Assembly: GCF_014323705.1 (NCBI RefSeq)
Contig: NZ_JABVEC010000045.1
Coordinates: 1-52,541 of the forward strand
DNA: 52,541 nucleotides
Source: Actinomadura alba
GTDB lineage: Bacteria > Actinomycetota > Actinomycetes > Streptosporangiales > Streptosporangiaceae
Reading direction: 5' to 3'
This document shows positions 1 through 8,847 of this stretch, in pieces; within the stretch, counting starts at the first letter, position 1, and every line of letters begins with the position of its first letter. The translations under genes were made by a program, and so were the position numbers. A model generated the notes under the pieces. That model ran no database searches and was not told where the DNA came from. It saw only the letters and a program-made list of their open reading frames with translations.

Positions 1-1
1 A

Positions 2-295
2 TTCGCGCGGATCATCTCCGTCGCCGACGCCTTCGACGCCATGACCTCGACGCGTTCCTACCGCCCGGCCCGGCCCATCGAGGACGCCGTCGCGGAACTT
101 CGCAGATCCGCCGGCAGCCAGTTCGACCCCGACATCGTCACCGCGTTCCTGCACGCGCTGCGGACCCACGGATGGCAGTTGCCCGATCCGGTCGCTCCAC
201 CCGACGACGACATCGCCGAGATCACGCAGCAGGATCACGACGACCCCTCCGCGCCGATCGCGGTGACGGGTGAGGGCGACCCGGCTCCGCGTTAG
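2..295 (+). CDS. HD-GYP-type phosphodiesterase/hydrolase, C-terminal fragment
   Basis: The open frame enters from the left edge and ends at a TAG, so only the last 97 residues are present. They begin with a RIISVADAFDAMTS segment followed by SYRPARP, and then a GSQFDPDIVTAFL stretch. These match the end of HD-GYP domains, which hydrolyse cyclic di-GMP or related signals. The HD and GYP catalytic motifs lie outside the window, so activity cannot be judged. The last 45 residues are an acidic, Pro-rich tail. The gene converges on nadD with only 7 bases between the stops. Confidence 0.75.
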   Translation, partial: FARIISVADAFDAMTSTRSYRPARPIEDAVAELRRSAGSQFDPDIVTAFLHALRTHGWQLPDPVAPPDDDIAEITQQDHDDPSAPIAVTGEGDPAPR

Positions 296-302
296 GCGCC
301 GG

Positions 303-911
303 TCAGCAGGTCCCGTCCTCGTACAGCCTTCGCTTGTTGATGTACTGCACGATGCCGTCGGGCACCAGGTACCAGATCGGCTCGCCGGCCTCCACCCGCT
401 CACGGCACTCGGTGGAGGAGATCGACAACGCCGGGACCTCGACCAGGCTGACCCGGCCGGCCGGCAGGCCGGGATCGGCCAGGCTGTGGCCGGGGCGGGT
501 GCACCCGATGAAGTGCGCGAGCTCGAACATCTCATCGGCGTTGTGCCACGCGAGCATCTGCTCGAGCGCGTCGGCGCCGGTGATGAAGAAGAACTCGGTG
601 TCCGGGCCGTGCAGCTCGCGCATCTCCCGAAGGGTGTCCACGGTGTAGGTCGGCCCCGCCCGGTCGATGTCGATGCGGCTGACCGAGAATCGCGGATTCG
701 AGGCGGTGGCGATCACCGTCATCAGGTAGCGGTCCTCGGCCGGAGCGACCTTCCTGCGGGTCTTCTGCCAGGGCTGGCCCGTCGGCACGAACACGACCTC
801 GTCGAGGCCGAACAGGTGCGCCACCTCGCTGGCCGCCACCAGGTGACCATGGTGAATCGGATCGAAGGTGCCACCCATGATTCCGATCCTGCGGGGCCCC
901 CTCGTACTCAT
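303..911 (-). CDS. nadD: Nicotinate-nucleotide adenylyltransferase
   Basis: NadD joins nicotinate mononucleotide and ATP to give deamido-NAD in the cytoplasm. The protein is 202 residues, usual for the family. The nucleotidyltransferase signature GGTFDPIHHGH lies at residues 13-23, a YTVDTL segment near 88, and the second motif ISSTECR near 165; many homologues have ISSTDIR there, so the Cys is a mild variation. The ATG at 911 has only a weak AGGG upstream. In related genomes nadD follows proA and precedes rsfS. Here a GH3 and an M48 gene separate it from proA, and no rsfS lies just downstream; the neighbour there is a convergent HD-GYP gene. Confidence 0.93.
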   Translation of the reverse strand: MSTRGPRRIGIMGGTFDPIHHGHLVAASEVAHLFGLDEVVFVPTGQPWQKTRRKVAPAEDRYLMTVIATASNPRFSVSRIDIDRAGPTYTVDTLREMRELHGPDTEFFFITGADALEQMLAWHNADEMFELAHFIGCTRPGHSLADPGLPAGRVSLVEVPALSISSTECRERVEAGEPIWYLVPDGIVQYINKRRLYEDGTC

Positions 912-1026
912 AGGGGAACCCTAGCGAGCAGTGCTCACGGGGCCGCCGACCGCCCCGGCCGGGTGCGGGAAGAGGTACGCGCGACCCGGAGGGAACCCTG
1001 GGCTTCGGCGGTTCGTCGGAACTAGC

Positions 1027-2070
1027 ATGCCGGATATGACGAAGACCCCGGATCGTTCACGCACTCGCTTTCCCGGGATCAGCTCCCGGGCCTATGAGCA
1101 CCCCGCCGACCGTTCGGCGCTGGTGGCGCTGAGGTCGCTGACCGGGTTCGACACCGTACTGAGGCGCCTGTCCGGGCTCTTCAGCGAGCGTGCAATCCGG
1201 CTCATGTTCCTCGGCGGCAGCGTCCGGGTGGGCGAGGACCAGTTCCGCAACATCCACGACATGGTGCGCGACAGTTCCTACATCCTCGACTTCGACGAGG
1301 TCCCCGAACTCTACGTCGTGCAGGATCCCACGCCGAACGCCATGGCGATCGGCACCGACAAGCCGTTCATCGTGATCAACACGGGTCTGCTGGACCTGCT
1401 CGACGACGAGGAACTGCGTTACGTCGTCGGCCACGAGGTCGGTCACATCCTGTCCGGGCACGCGGTCTACCGCACCATGCTGCTGATCCTCACCTCGCTC
1501 GGCGCCCGCCTCGCGTGGCTGCCGCTCGGCAACATCGGCATCGCGGCCATCATCATGGGCCTCCAGGAGTGGCAGCGGAAGTCCGAGCTGTCCGCCGACC
1601 GGGCCGGCCTGCTGACCAGCCAGGACCCCGAGGCGGTGAAGCGCGCGCTGATGAAGATGGCGGGCGGTAGCCGGCTCACCGAGATGAACGCCGAGGCCTT
1701 CCACGCGCAGGCCCGGGAGTACGACGCCGCGGGTGACGTGCGCGACGGCCTGCTGAAGTTCCTGAACCTGATGCGGCGGTCGCACCCCTACGCCGTCGTG
1801 CGGTTCGCCGAGATCGACAGGTGGGCGCGCGAGGGCGAGTACCAGCGGATCCTCGACGGCGCCTACCCCCGCCGCGCCGACGACCGCGACGCCAAGATCT
1901 CCGACGAGGTCAAGAACGCCGCGAACGCCTACCGCGAGTCCTGGAGCCGCACCGCCGACCCGTTCATCGGCAAGGTCCGCGACGTCGCCGAGGGTGCCGC
2001 GAGCGCCGCCGAGGGGCTCTTCGACCGCATCGGCCGCAGGGGCGGCGGCGGCCAGACCCGCGAGAACTGA
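1027..2070 (+). CDS. M48-family zinc metallopeptidase
   Basis: A 347-residue protein with the zinc-protease motif HEVGH at about residues 136-140, in the context VVGHEVGHILSGH. A hydrophobic stretch follows (YRTMLLILTSLGARLAWLP), then ELSADRAG, which supplies the third zinc ligand. That order is typical of M48 peptidases (HtpX/Oma1-like), which degrade damaged or membrane proteins. There is no obvious signal peptide, and only one central hydrophobic region could touch the membrane, so this resembles the soluble actinobacterial M48 type. I chose the ATG at 1027; ATG 1036 and an upstream GTG at 931 are possible. The last 40 residues are Gly/Arg-rich. The gene is divergent from nadD. The substrate is unknown. 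Confidence 0.85.
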   Translation: MPDMTKTPDRSRTRFPGISSRAYEHPADRSALVALRSLTGFDTVLRRLSGLFSERAIRLMFLGGSVRVGEDQFRNIHDMVRDSSYILDFDEVPELYVVQDPTPNAMAIGTDKPFIVINTGLLDLLDDEELRYVVGHEVGHILSGHAVYRTMLLILTSLGARLAWLPLGNIGIAAIIMGLQEWQRKSELSADRAGLLTSQDPEAVKRALMKMAGGSRLTEMNAEAFHAQAREYDAAGDVRDGLLKFLNLMRRSHPYAVVRFAEIDRWAREGEYQRILDGAYPRRADDRDAKISDEVKNAANAYRESWSRTADPFIGKVRDVAEGAASAAEGLFDRIGRRGGGGQTREN

Positions 2071-2122
2071 CGCCACAGAATCAGACATAGGGCGACATCA
2101 GTAGCATTTCCCCATCACGCTC

Positions 2123-2151
2123 TTGACTTCCCCTTTTTTGTAAACTTTGCT
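2123..2151 (+). promoter_or_regulatory. Candidate promoter of the GH3 gene
   Basis: TTGACT at 2123-2128 is a good sigma-70-type -35 box inside an unusually AT-rich patch with a run of T (2130s) and TAAACTTTG. No convincing -10 lies at the standard 17-base spacing; TAAACT at 2141-2146 is too close. The position, about 75-95 bases before the GH3 start, fits a promoter, but the call is weak. Confidence 0.28.
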
Positions 2152-2221
2152 CACAGAGCCGAATATTTCTCATGCGTCACGGTTTGGGGCACCGGGCGCA
2201 TTGGCTCTGGGAGCACAGCGC

Positions 2222-4489
2222 ATGCGACATCTCCTGAGGACGAAGGCCGCCCGGATCGGGCTGGCCGCGGCATTGACGGCCACCGGGCTGACCATGACGG
2301 CCGCCTCCGCCGGGGCGCAGTCATCCGAGCCGATCTATCTCGACCGGCACGCCCGAACCGACGCGCGCGTCGCCGACCTGCTCAAGCGCATGACGCTGGA
2401 GGAGAAGGTCGGCCAGATGACACAGATCGCCGTGGCCCGGCTGCGGGGCGACTGCGAGTGGACCAACGGCGACTGGCGGCCGGACTGCCTGAAGGCGGTG
2501 TTCGACGACGCCAAGACGGGATCGATCCTGTCCGGCGGGGGCATGACGCCGCCCACCAACACGCCCAAGGCATGGGCCGAGATGGTGAACCACGTCCAGA
2601 AGTACGCCATCGAGCACAGCAGGCTGCGCATCCCGATCATCTATGGCGTCGACGCGGTGCACGGCCACAACAACGTCTCCGGTGCAACGATCTTCCCGCA
2701 CCAGATCGGCCTGGGGTCCAGCTGGAACGACGCGCTGGCGCGCGACGTCGGCGCGGCGACCTCCAAGGTCGTCAAGGCCACCGGCCCGACCTGGAACTTC
2801 GCGCCCGTCTCCGACCTGGCCAGGGACGCACGGTGGGGCCGCTACTATGAGGCCTTCTCCGAGGATCCGGTGCTCGCCGGCTCGCTCGCCGGCAGCACCG
2901 TGAAGGGCATGGAGGCGGCCGGTCAGGTGGCCGCGACGGTGAAGCACTTCGGCGGCTACTCCGAGCCGTTCAACGGCCACGACCGGACCAACGCCGACGT
3001 CTCGATGCGCTACCTGCAGGACACGCTGCTCCCCCCGTACAAGGACCAGGTCGACGCGGGCGCCGACACGCTCATGGCCAACTCGGGCGCGGTCAACGGC
3101 ATCCCCGCGCACGCCTCCAAGTACCTCCTCACCGACGTGGTGCGCAAGCAGTGGGGCTTCAAGGGCGTCGTCATCACCGACTGGCGGGACGTGAAGGCGC
3201 TCGAGGAGAGCTACCACATCGCCGGGGACTACAAGCACGCGATCGCCGCCTCGGTCAACGCCGGCGTCGACATGGCCATGGAGCCCTACAGCGCCAAGGA
3301 GTTCACCGACGGACTGCTGGCCGCGGTCCGCGACGGCCTGGTGCCGAGGAAGCGCATCGACGAGGCCGCCTCGCGCATCCTGCGGCTGAAGTTCGAGCGC
3401 GGGCTCTTCGAGAACCCCTATGTCGACCCGGCCAAGGCCGACGGCATCGTCCTGAACGCCGACACCGCGCTGGCCCGCAAGGCCGCGGCCGAGTCGCTCG
3501 TGCTGCTGCGCAACCAGGGCGGCGCGCTGCCGCTCGCCGCCGGCAAGAGGATCGTGGTCACCGGTGAGAGCGCCGACAGCCTGCCGAACCAGATGGGCGG
3601 CTGGACCATCGGCTGGCAGGGAATGGCCGACGGCGATCGGGTCCCCGGCCAGACGGTCCTCGCCGGACTGCGCACCGGAGCCCCGTCGGGCACCTCGATC
3701 GAGCACGCCACCACCAAGGACGACGCCGTCGACAAGACCGAGGACGCCGACGCCGCCGTCGTGGTCATCGGCGAGAAGCCCGGCGCCGAGGGCACCAACG
3801 ACAAGGAGGTCCCCGCCTTCACGGCCGAGCAGCAGGACCTGGTCGCGGCGCTCAAGGCCACCGGCAAGCCGGTCATCGCCGTACTGATCACCGGGCGCCC
3901 GCTGGTGCTGGGCAAGGTGAACGACGCCGACGCGGTCCTCGCGGCGTGGCTGCCCGGCTCCGAGGGCGGCAACGCCGTCGCCGACGCGGTCTACGGCAAG
4001 ACCAACCCCACGGGCGTGCTGCCGGTCTCGTGGCCGAAGAGCGTCGGCGACATGCCGATGTACTACCAGCAGCTGCCCGGGACCAACGCCGGGGAGAGCT
4101 CCGGCTACGACCCGCAGTACGCCTTCGCGCACGGCCTCTCCTACACCTCGTTCGCTGTACAGGGCGTGACTCTCGGGTCGGAGTCCGCCTCGCGGCGCGG
4201 GAACGTCTCGGTACGGGTGGCCAACAGCGGTCCCCGGGACGGCGACATGATCGTTCCGGTGTTCGCCGCACAGCCGGTCAGTCCGGTCCTGGTGCCGCCG
4301 AAGCGGTTGGCCGGGTACGCGCGGGTGCCGCTCAATGCCGGCGAGGCCAAGACGGTGACGCTGTCCATCCCGCTGTCGCGGCTGGCGGTCACGGCGGGCG
4401 ACGTCAACGGGGCGGGTCCCCGTACCGTCCTGCCCGGCGCCTACAAGATCCTGGTGGGTGACAAGAGCGCGGACCTCACCGTCCGCTGA
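2222..4489 (+). CDS. Secreted glycoside hydrolase family 3 (beta-glucosidase-like)
   Basis: This 755-residue enzyme should release terminal beta-linked sugars from oligosaccharides outside the cell. The ATG at 2222 has GGGAG eight bases upstream and opens a signal peptide (RTKAAR, a hydrophobic core, then TAASAGAQ near residue 30). The N-terminal GH3 barrel carries KHFGGY, and the likely nucleophile is Asp320 in the VVITDW segment. A GH3 C-terminal domain (LVLLRN to VLPVSWPKS) and a fibronectin-III-like tail (AFAHGLSYTSF onward) follow. The arrangement resembles BglX/exo-1,3-1,4-glucanases of actinobacteria. The sugar specificity cannot be read from sequence. The gene lies with the M48 gene as a two-gene plus-strand island inside a minus-strand locus and ends at a strong hairpin. 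Confidence 0.92.
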   Translation: MRHLLRTKAARIGLAAALTATGLTMTAASAGAQSSEPIYLDRHARTDARVADLLKRMTLEEKVGQMTQIAVARLRGDCEWTNGDWRPDCLKAVFDDAKTGSILSGGGMTPPTNTPKAWAEMVNHVQKYAIEHSRLRIPIIYGVDAVHGHNNVSGATIFPHQIGLGSSWNDALARDVGAATSKVVKATGPTWNFAPVSDLARDARWGRYYEAFSEDPVLAGSLAGSTVKGMEAAGQVAATVKHFGGYSEPFNGHDRTNADVSMRYLQDTLLPPYKDQVDAGADTLMANSGAVNGIPAHASKYLLTDVVRKQWGFKGVVITDWRDVKALEESYHIAGDYKHAIAASVNAGVDMAMEPYSAKEFTDGLLAAVRDGLVPRKRIDEAASRILRLKFERGLFENPYVDPAKADGIVLNADTALARKAAAESLVLLRNQGGALPLAAGKRIVVTGESADSLPNQMGGWTIGWQGMADGDRVPGQTVLAGLRTGAPSGTSIEHATTKDDAVDKTEDADAAVVVIGEKPGAEGTNDKEVPAFTAEQQDLVAALKATGKPVIAVLITGRPLVLGKVNDADAVLAAWLPGSEGGNAVADAVYGKTNPTGVLPVSWPKSVGDMPMYYQQLPGTNAGESSGYDPQYAFAHGLSYTSFAVQGVTLGSESASRRGNVSVRVANSGPRDGDMIVPVFAAQPVSPVLVPPKRLAGYARVPLNAGEAKTVTLSIPLSRLAVTAGDVNGAGPRTVLPGAYKILVGDKSADLTVR

Positions 4490-4508
4490 CGCACCGGACG
4501 GCAAGAGC

Positions 4509-4551
4509 GCACGAGGCCTCCCGCGACGCGCGGTCGCGGGAGGCCTCGTGC
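4509..4551. terminator. Bidirectional terminator hairpin between GH3 and proA
   Basis: A perfect 19-bp inverted repeat (4509-4527 with 4533-4551) encloses a 5-base loop, gcgcg. It lies between the stop codons of two convergent genes and can serve both. It lacks a long U tract, as is common in actinobacterial terminators. Confidence 0.88.
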
Positions 4552-4570
4552 CGTCTCGGCCGCGTCTCGC

Positions 4571-5836
4571 TCAGACGCCCCTGAGGTGGCCCTCGCCGGT
4601 GACGACGTACTTGGTCGAGGTCAGCTCGGGCAGCCCCATCGGGCCGCGGGCGTGCAGCTTCTGGGTGGAGATGCCGATCTCGGCGCCGAAGCCGAACTCC
4701 TCGCCGTCGGTGAACCGGGTGGAGGCGTTGACCATGACGGCGGCCGAGTCGACCAGTGCCACGAACCGCTTGGCCGCCCCCTGCGAGGTGGTGACGATCG
4801 CCTCGGTGTGGCCCGAGCCGTACCGCCGGATGTGCGCGACCGCTTCCTCGAGGGAGTCGACGACGGCCGCGGCGATGTCCAGGGAGAGATACTCGGTCGA
4901 GTAGTCCTCCTCGGTGGCCGGCACAACGTCATCGCCGTAGGACCGGACGCGGGCGTCACCGTGCACGGTGACGTTCTCGTCGCGCAGAGCCCTCAGGGCC
5001 ACCGGCAGGAACGCCTCGGCGATGTCGGCGTGCACGAGGACGGTCTCGGCGGCGTTGCAGACCGACGGGCGCTGCGTCTTGGCGTTGATCAGGATGTCCA
5101 CCGCCAGATCGACGTCGGCCGACGCGTCGACGTACACGGCGCAGTTGCCCACCCCTGTCTCGATCACCGGCACGGTCGATTCCTCGACCACCGAGTTGAT
5201 GAGCGCGGCGCCGCCACGCGGGATCAGGACGTCGACCAGCCCGCGGGCGCGCATCAGGTGCTTCACCGACTGGCGCGAGGTCCCGGGGACCAGCTGAACG
5301 GAGTCGGCCGGGAGTTGGGTGCCGGCGAGCGCGTCGCGCATCACGTCCACCAGCGCGGTGTTGGAGTCGTAGGCCGACGACGAGCCCCGCAGCAGCACGG
5401 CGTTACCGCTCTTGAGAGTGAGCGCGGCGGCGTCGACGGTCACGTTGGGCCGGCCCTCGTAGATGATGCCGACCACCCCCAGCGGCACCCGTACCTGCCG
5501 CAGCTCCAAACCGTTCGGCAGCGTGTAGCCGCGGACGCTCTCGCCGACCGGGTCGGGCAGCGCGGCGACCTGCCGGACGGCCTCGGCGATCGCGGCGACA
5601 CGCTGCTCGGTGAGGCTCAACCGGTCGATCATCGCTTCGGCGGTGCCGCCCTCGCGCGCCCTTGCGACATCGGATTCATTGGCCTTGAGGATCTCGGGGG
5701 CCCGGGTGATCAGGGCGTCGGCGATGGCGTTCAGCGCCGCGTCCTTGGCCCGGCGTGGCAGCGGGGCCAGTTCGGCGGCCGCCTGCCTCGCCCGTCCCGC
5801 GACCTCGAGCACCTGCTCGCGCGTTGCCTCACTCAT
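4571..5836 (-). CDS. proA: Gamma-glutamyl phosphate reductase
   Basis: ProA reduces gamma-glutamyl phosphate to glutamate semialdehyde with NADPH, the second step of proline synthesis. At 421 residues it is full length. The aldehyde-dehydrogenase-type catalytic cysteine is Cys260 in the QRPSVCNAAE motif, and PLGVVGIIYEGRPNVT marks the cofactor-binding region. The start overlaps the end of proB by 8 bases, so the pair is translationally coupled and the two enzymes can pass the labile phosphate between them. The stop lies 19 bases from the terminator shared with the convergent GH3 gene. Confidence 0.97.
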   Translation of the reverse strand: MSEATREQVLEVAGRARQAAAELAPLPRRAKDAALNAIADALITRAPEILKANESDVARAREGGTAEAMIDRLSLTEQRVAAIAEAVRQVAALPDPVGESVRGYTLPNGLELRQVRVPLGVVGIIYEGRPNVTVDAAALTLKSGNAVLLRGSSSAYDSNTALVDVMRDALAGTQLPADSVQLVPGTSRQSVKHLMRARGLVDVLIPRGGAALINSVVEESTVPVIETGVGNCAVYVDASADVDLAVDILINAKTQRPSVCNAAETVLVHADIAEAFLPVALRALRDENVTVHGDARVRSYGDDVVPATEEDYSTEYLSLDIAAAVVDSLEEAVAHIRRYGSGHTEAIVTTSQGAAKRFVALVDSAAVMVNASTRFTDGEEFGFGAEIGISTQKLHARGPMGLPELTSTKYVVTGEGHLRGV

Positions 5837-6992
5837 CGCCTGTTCCCTCTCGTGATCTCGCGGTTGTAAGCGCGTCGACGGCCGTCACCAGCAGTACGAG
5901 ATCGTCCCGGTGGATGATCTCGCGCTCGTACTCGGGGCCCAGTTCGCGGGCGAGCCAGCGGGTCGAGCGTCCCATCAGATCAGGGATCTCCCCCGCGTCG
6001 TAGTTCACCAGACCGCGGGCGACCACGCGGCCCGCACGGTCGCAGACGTCCACCGGATCGCCCGCGGCGAAGTCGCCCTGGACGCCGGTGACTCCGGCCG
6101 GCAGCAGCGATTTGCGGCGCCGTACGACGGCCTCCACCGCGCCCGGGTCCAGTACGAGCCGTCCCTGCCCGGTGGTGGCGTGCGCGAGCCACAGGTGGCG
6201 GGTGGAGGGCCGGCGGCCGTTCGGGTGGAAGAAGGTGCCGACCGGCCCTCCTGCGAGCGCGGCGGCGGCGGACGCGGCGTTGGTCAGCACCACCGGCACG
6301 CCGGCACCCGTGGCGATCCGGGCGGCCTCGACCTTGGTGACCATCCCGCCGGTACCGACCCTGCTGCCGGTCCCGCCAAAATCGACGCCCGCCAGATCCT
6401 CAGGCGATCGGATCTCGGCGAGGCGGCGTGAGCCGGGCCGCCGCGGATCGCCGTCGTACAGCGCGTCGACGTCGGAGAGCAACACCAGGGCGTCGGCCCG
6501 GATCAGATGCGCCACCAGCGCGGCCAGGCGGTCGTTGTCGCCGAACCGGATCTCGTCGGTGGCGACCGTGTCGTTCTCGTTGACGATCGGGACGATCCCG
6601 AGCGTCAGCAGCTGGGCCAGGGTGCGCTGGGCGTTGCGGTGGTGGGTGCGCCTGATCAGATCGTCGGCGGTGAGCAGTATCTGGCCGACCCGCAGCCCGT
6701 ACGCGGCGAAGGCGGACGCGTAGCGCGCGAGCAGCAGCCCCTGGCCGACGCTCGCCGCCGCCTGCTGCGTGGCGAGATCGCGGGGACGGCGTGGCAGCCC
6801 CAGCGGACCCAGGCCCGCGGCGATCGCCCCCGAGGAGACGAACACGACCTCGCCGCCCTCAGAACGCCGGGCGGCCAGCACGCCGACCAGGGCGTCGACG
6901 CGGTCGGCGTCGAGCATGCCCTCCGGGGTGGTGAGAGACGACGACCCCACCTTGACCACGATGCGGCGCGCGTCGGCGATCGCCGTGCGCAC
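5829..6992 (-). CDS. proB: Glutamate 5-kinase with PUA domain
   Basis: ProB phosphorylates glutamate and is usually the proline-feedback step. The amino-acid kinase domain opens with RIVVKVGSSSLTT; NENDTVATDEIRFGDND forms the nucleotide and glutamate site, and the C-terminal ~100 residues form a PUA domain. I chose the GTG at 6992 (387 residues) because GAGAGGA lies five bases upstream and homologues start just before ARRIVVKVG; a TTG at 7010 would add six residues. It lies downstream of obg in the same direction, with a spacer of about 50 bases, and overlaps proA by 8 bases. Confidence 0.95.
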   Translation of the reverse strand: MRTAIADARRIVVKVGSSSLTTPEGMLDADRVDALVGVLAARRSEGGEVVFVSSGAIAAGLGPLGLPRRPRDLATQQAAASVGQGLLLARYASAFAAYGLRVGQILLTADDLIRRTHHRNAQRTLAQLLTLGIVPIVNENDTVATDEIRFGDNDRLAALVAHLIRADALVLLSDVDALYDGDPRRPGSRRLAEIRSPEDLAGVDFGGTGSRVGTGGMVTKVEAARIATGAGVPVVLTNAASAAAALAGGPVGTFFHPNGRRPSTRHLWLAHATTGQGRLVLDPGAVEAVVRRRKSLLPAGVTGVQGDFAAGDPVDVCDRAGRVVARGLVNYDAGEIPDLMGRSTRWLARELGPEYEREIIHRDDLVLLVTAVDALTTARSREGTGDE

Positions 6993-7044
6993 CCCTGTCC
7001 TCTCGGACAAACTCGGCCTCCTCAGGTCGGGGACTTCACCAGGG

Positions 7045-8421
7045 CTACCAGTCGCTGAGCCGCCGGTCGGTGCCGCGGGGGCCGAGACCCGACTCGGCGC
7101 CGGCGGCGATGTCCGGCTCCCAGTCGAAGACCACCGACTCCTGCTCGGTGCCGATCATGACGGTGGCGCCGGACTCGGCACCGGCCTTCGCGAGCCGTTC
7201 CTCGATGCCGAGCCGCGCCAGCCGGTCGGCGAGGTAGCCCACCGCCTCCTCGTTGGTGAAATCGGTCTGGCGGAGCCACCGCGTGGGCTTGGCCCCCGTG
7301 ACCAGGTAGGTGTTGTCGCCGAGGTTCTTGACCTCGAACTCCACCCCGCCCACCGCGGCCGGGCGGAGAACGATCCTGGTCGGCTCCTCGGGCGGCAGCG
7401 TGGCTCGGTGGGCCTCGACCATCTCGGCCATCGCGAAAGCCAGGTCGCGCAGCCCCTCGTGCGACGCCGCCGACACCTCGAAGACCCGCATGCCGCGCGC
7501 CTCGAACTCGGGCCGTACGAGGTCGGCGAGCTCGCGGCCGTCCGGCACGTCGATCTTGTTGAGGACCACCAGGCGCGGCCGGTCGGACAGCGGCCGGTCA
7601 CCGAGCACCTCGTCGTAGGCCCGGAGCTCGCGCTCGATGACCTCGAAGTCCGACACCGGGTCGCGGCCCGGCTCTGGGGTGGCGCAGTCGAGCACGTGAG
7701 CGAGGGTCGAGGAGCGCTCGATGTGTCGCAGGAACTCCAGCCCGAGGCCCCTGCCCTCGCTGGCGCCCTCGATCAGGCCGGGGACGTCGGCGACGGTGAA
7801 GACGTGGTCACCGGCGCTCACCACACCGAGATTGGGGACGAGCGTCGTGAAGGGATAGTCAGCGATCTTGGGCTTGGCCGCGGACATCGAGGCGATCAGC
7901 GACGACTTGCCTGCGCTCGGGAACCCGACCAGCGCGACGTCGGCGACGGTCTTGAGCTCCAGCACCAGGTCCTGCTCCGTGCCGGGCTCGCCGAGCAGCG
8001 CGAACCCGGGGGCCTTGCGCTTGGCCGACGCCAGCGCGGCGTTGCCGAGACCGCCCTTGCCGCCTTCGACGACCACGTACCGGGTCCCCGCCCCGACCAG
8101 GTCGGCCAGCACCGTCCCGCGGGCGGACTTCACCACCGTGCCGTTCGGCACGGGAAGCACGACGTCGCCGCCGTCGGCGCCATTGCGGTTCGAGCCCTGC
8201 CCGGGCCTGCCGTTGCCGGCCCTGCGATGCGGCCGCCGGTGGTAGTCCAGCAGGCTCGCGGCGTTCGGGTCGACCTCCAGGATCACGTCGCCGCCATGCC
8301 CGCCGTTGCCCCCGTCGGGCCCCCCGAGCGGCTTGAACTTCTCCCGGTGAACGGAGGCGCACCCGTGCCCGCCGTTGCCCGCCGCCACATGCAGGACCAC
8401 ACGGTCCACGAAATCAGGCAC
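7045..8421 (-). CDS. obg: Obg/CgtA GTPase
   Basis: Obg is an essential GTPase of 50S ribosome assembly and, in actinomycetes, of the switch to aerial growth. This 458-residue protein has the Gly-rich Obg fold first (GNGGHG, GGPDGGNGG repeats), then a G domain with P-loop GFPSAGKS (Lys172), a DVPGLI switch and NKID. An OCT domain lies near residues 345-425, followed by a charged tail. It is downstream of rplU-rpmA as in most bacteria. A strong palindrome in the 124-base spacer after rpmA suggests it also has its own promoter. Confidence 0.97.
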   Translation of the reverse strand: MPDFVDRVVLHVAAGNGGHGCASVHREKFKPLGGPDGGNGGHGGDVILEVDPNAASLLDYHRRPHRRAGNGRPGQGSNRNGADGGDVVLPVPNGTVVKSARGTVLADLVGAGTRYVVVEGGKGGLGNAALASAKRKAPGFALLGEPGTEQDLVLELKTVADVALVGFPSAGKSSLIASMSAAKPKIADYPFTTLVPNLGVVSAGDHVFTVADVPGLIEGASEGRGLGLEFLRHIERSSTLAHVLDCATPEPGRDPVSDFEVIERELRAYDEVLGDRPLSDRPRLVVLNKIDVPDGRELADLVRPEFEARGMRVFEVSAASHEGLRDLAFAMAEMVEAHRATLPPEEPTRIVLRPAAVGGVEFEVKNLGDNTYLVTGAKPTRWLRQTDFTNEEAVGYLADRLARLGIEERLAKAGAESGATVMIGTEQESVVFDWEPDIAAGAESGLGPRGTDRRLSDW

Positions 8422-8489
8422 GTCGCTCCCTCCCTCTCCTCATGTCGATCTCCTAGCGCCGGCCCGCACGGGCCGTCCGGAGAAAACGA

Positions 8490-8519
8490 CAAGGGCGGAC
8501 CGGTACCGGTCCGCCCTTG
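8490..8519 (-). terminator. Terminator hairpin after rpmA
   Basis: A perfect 30-base palindrome: two 15-base arms meeting at GGTACC, so the folded RNA would have a stem of at least 13 bp and a GTAC tetraloop. It begins 26 bases downstream of the rpmA stop and lies before obg. It probably ends most rplU-rpmA transcripts, leaving some read-through or a separate promoter for obg. Confidence 0.8.
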
Positions 8520-8545
8520 GTCAATAGCCTGTGTGCTGCGGCGGA

Positions 8546-8803
8546 CTACTCCGCCGGCGGGACGATGCTCACGGCACGACGGCCGCGGTATCGGCCGAAC
8601 TCGACCGTGCCGGCCATGAGCGCGAACAGCGTGTCGTCGCCGCCACGCCCGACGTTGAGACCGGGGTGGAAGTGGGTGCCGCGCTGACGCACGATGATCT
8701 CGCCCGCGTTCACGACCTGGCCACCGTAACGCTTCACGCCGAGGCGCTGAGCGTTGGAGTCACGGCCGTTACGGCTGGACGAGGCGCCCTTCTTGTGTGC
8801 CAT
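8546..8803 (-). CDS. rpmA: 50S ribosomal protein L27
   Basis: The protein is 85 residues, standard for L27, whose N-terminal tail reaches the peptidyl-transferase centre. It starts MAHKKGASSSRNGRDS and continues with the conserved RLGVKRYGGQ and RQRGTHFHPG segments. The N-terminus begins directly with the mature sequence, so there is no cleavable leader of the Firmicutes type. AGGAGG lies just upstream of the ATG. It is 44 bases downstream of rplU. Confidence 0.98.
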   Translation of the reverse strand: MAHKKGASSSRNGRDSNAQRLGVKRYGGQVVNAGEIIVRQRGTHFHPGLNVGRGGDDTLFALMAGTVEFGRYRGRRAVSIVPPAE

Positions 8804-8825
8804 CTTCTGCCTCCTCCTGGGTCAT

Positions 8826-8841
8826 CCCCGCGTGTGCGGGG
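8826..8841 (-). promoter_or_regulatory. Stem-loop in the rplU-rpmA spacer
   Basis: On the minus strand the RNA reads CCCCGC-ACAC-GCGGGG, a perfect 6-bp stem, followed directly by ATGACCC and then the rpmA ribosome-binding site. A stem of the same plan with the same CGGGGATG edge precedes rplU. It may be a ribosomal-protein binding site or simply a stabilising hairpin. Confidence 0.45.
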
Positions 8842-8847
8842 GCGGCC

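Noticed and set aside
2209..2222. TGGGAGC half of a CebR-type operator before the GH3 gene
   Set aside because: The second half (GCTCCCA) is absent, and GGGAG here is better explained as the ribosome-binding site.
2321..4504. Long minus-strand frame opposite the GH3 gene
   Set aside because: Shadow frame; the GH3 enzyme has signal peptide, nucleophile and terminator in the right order.
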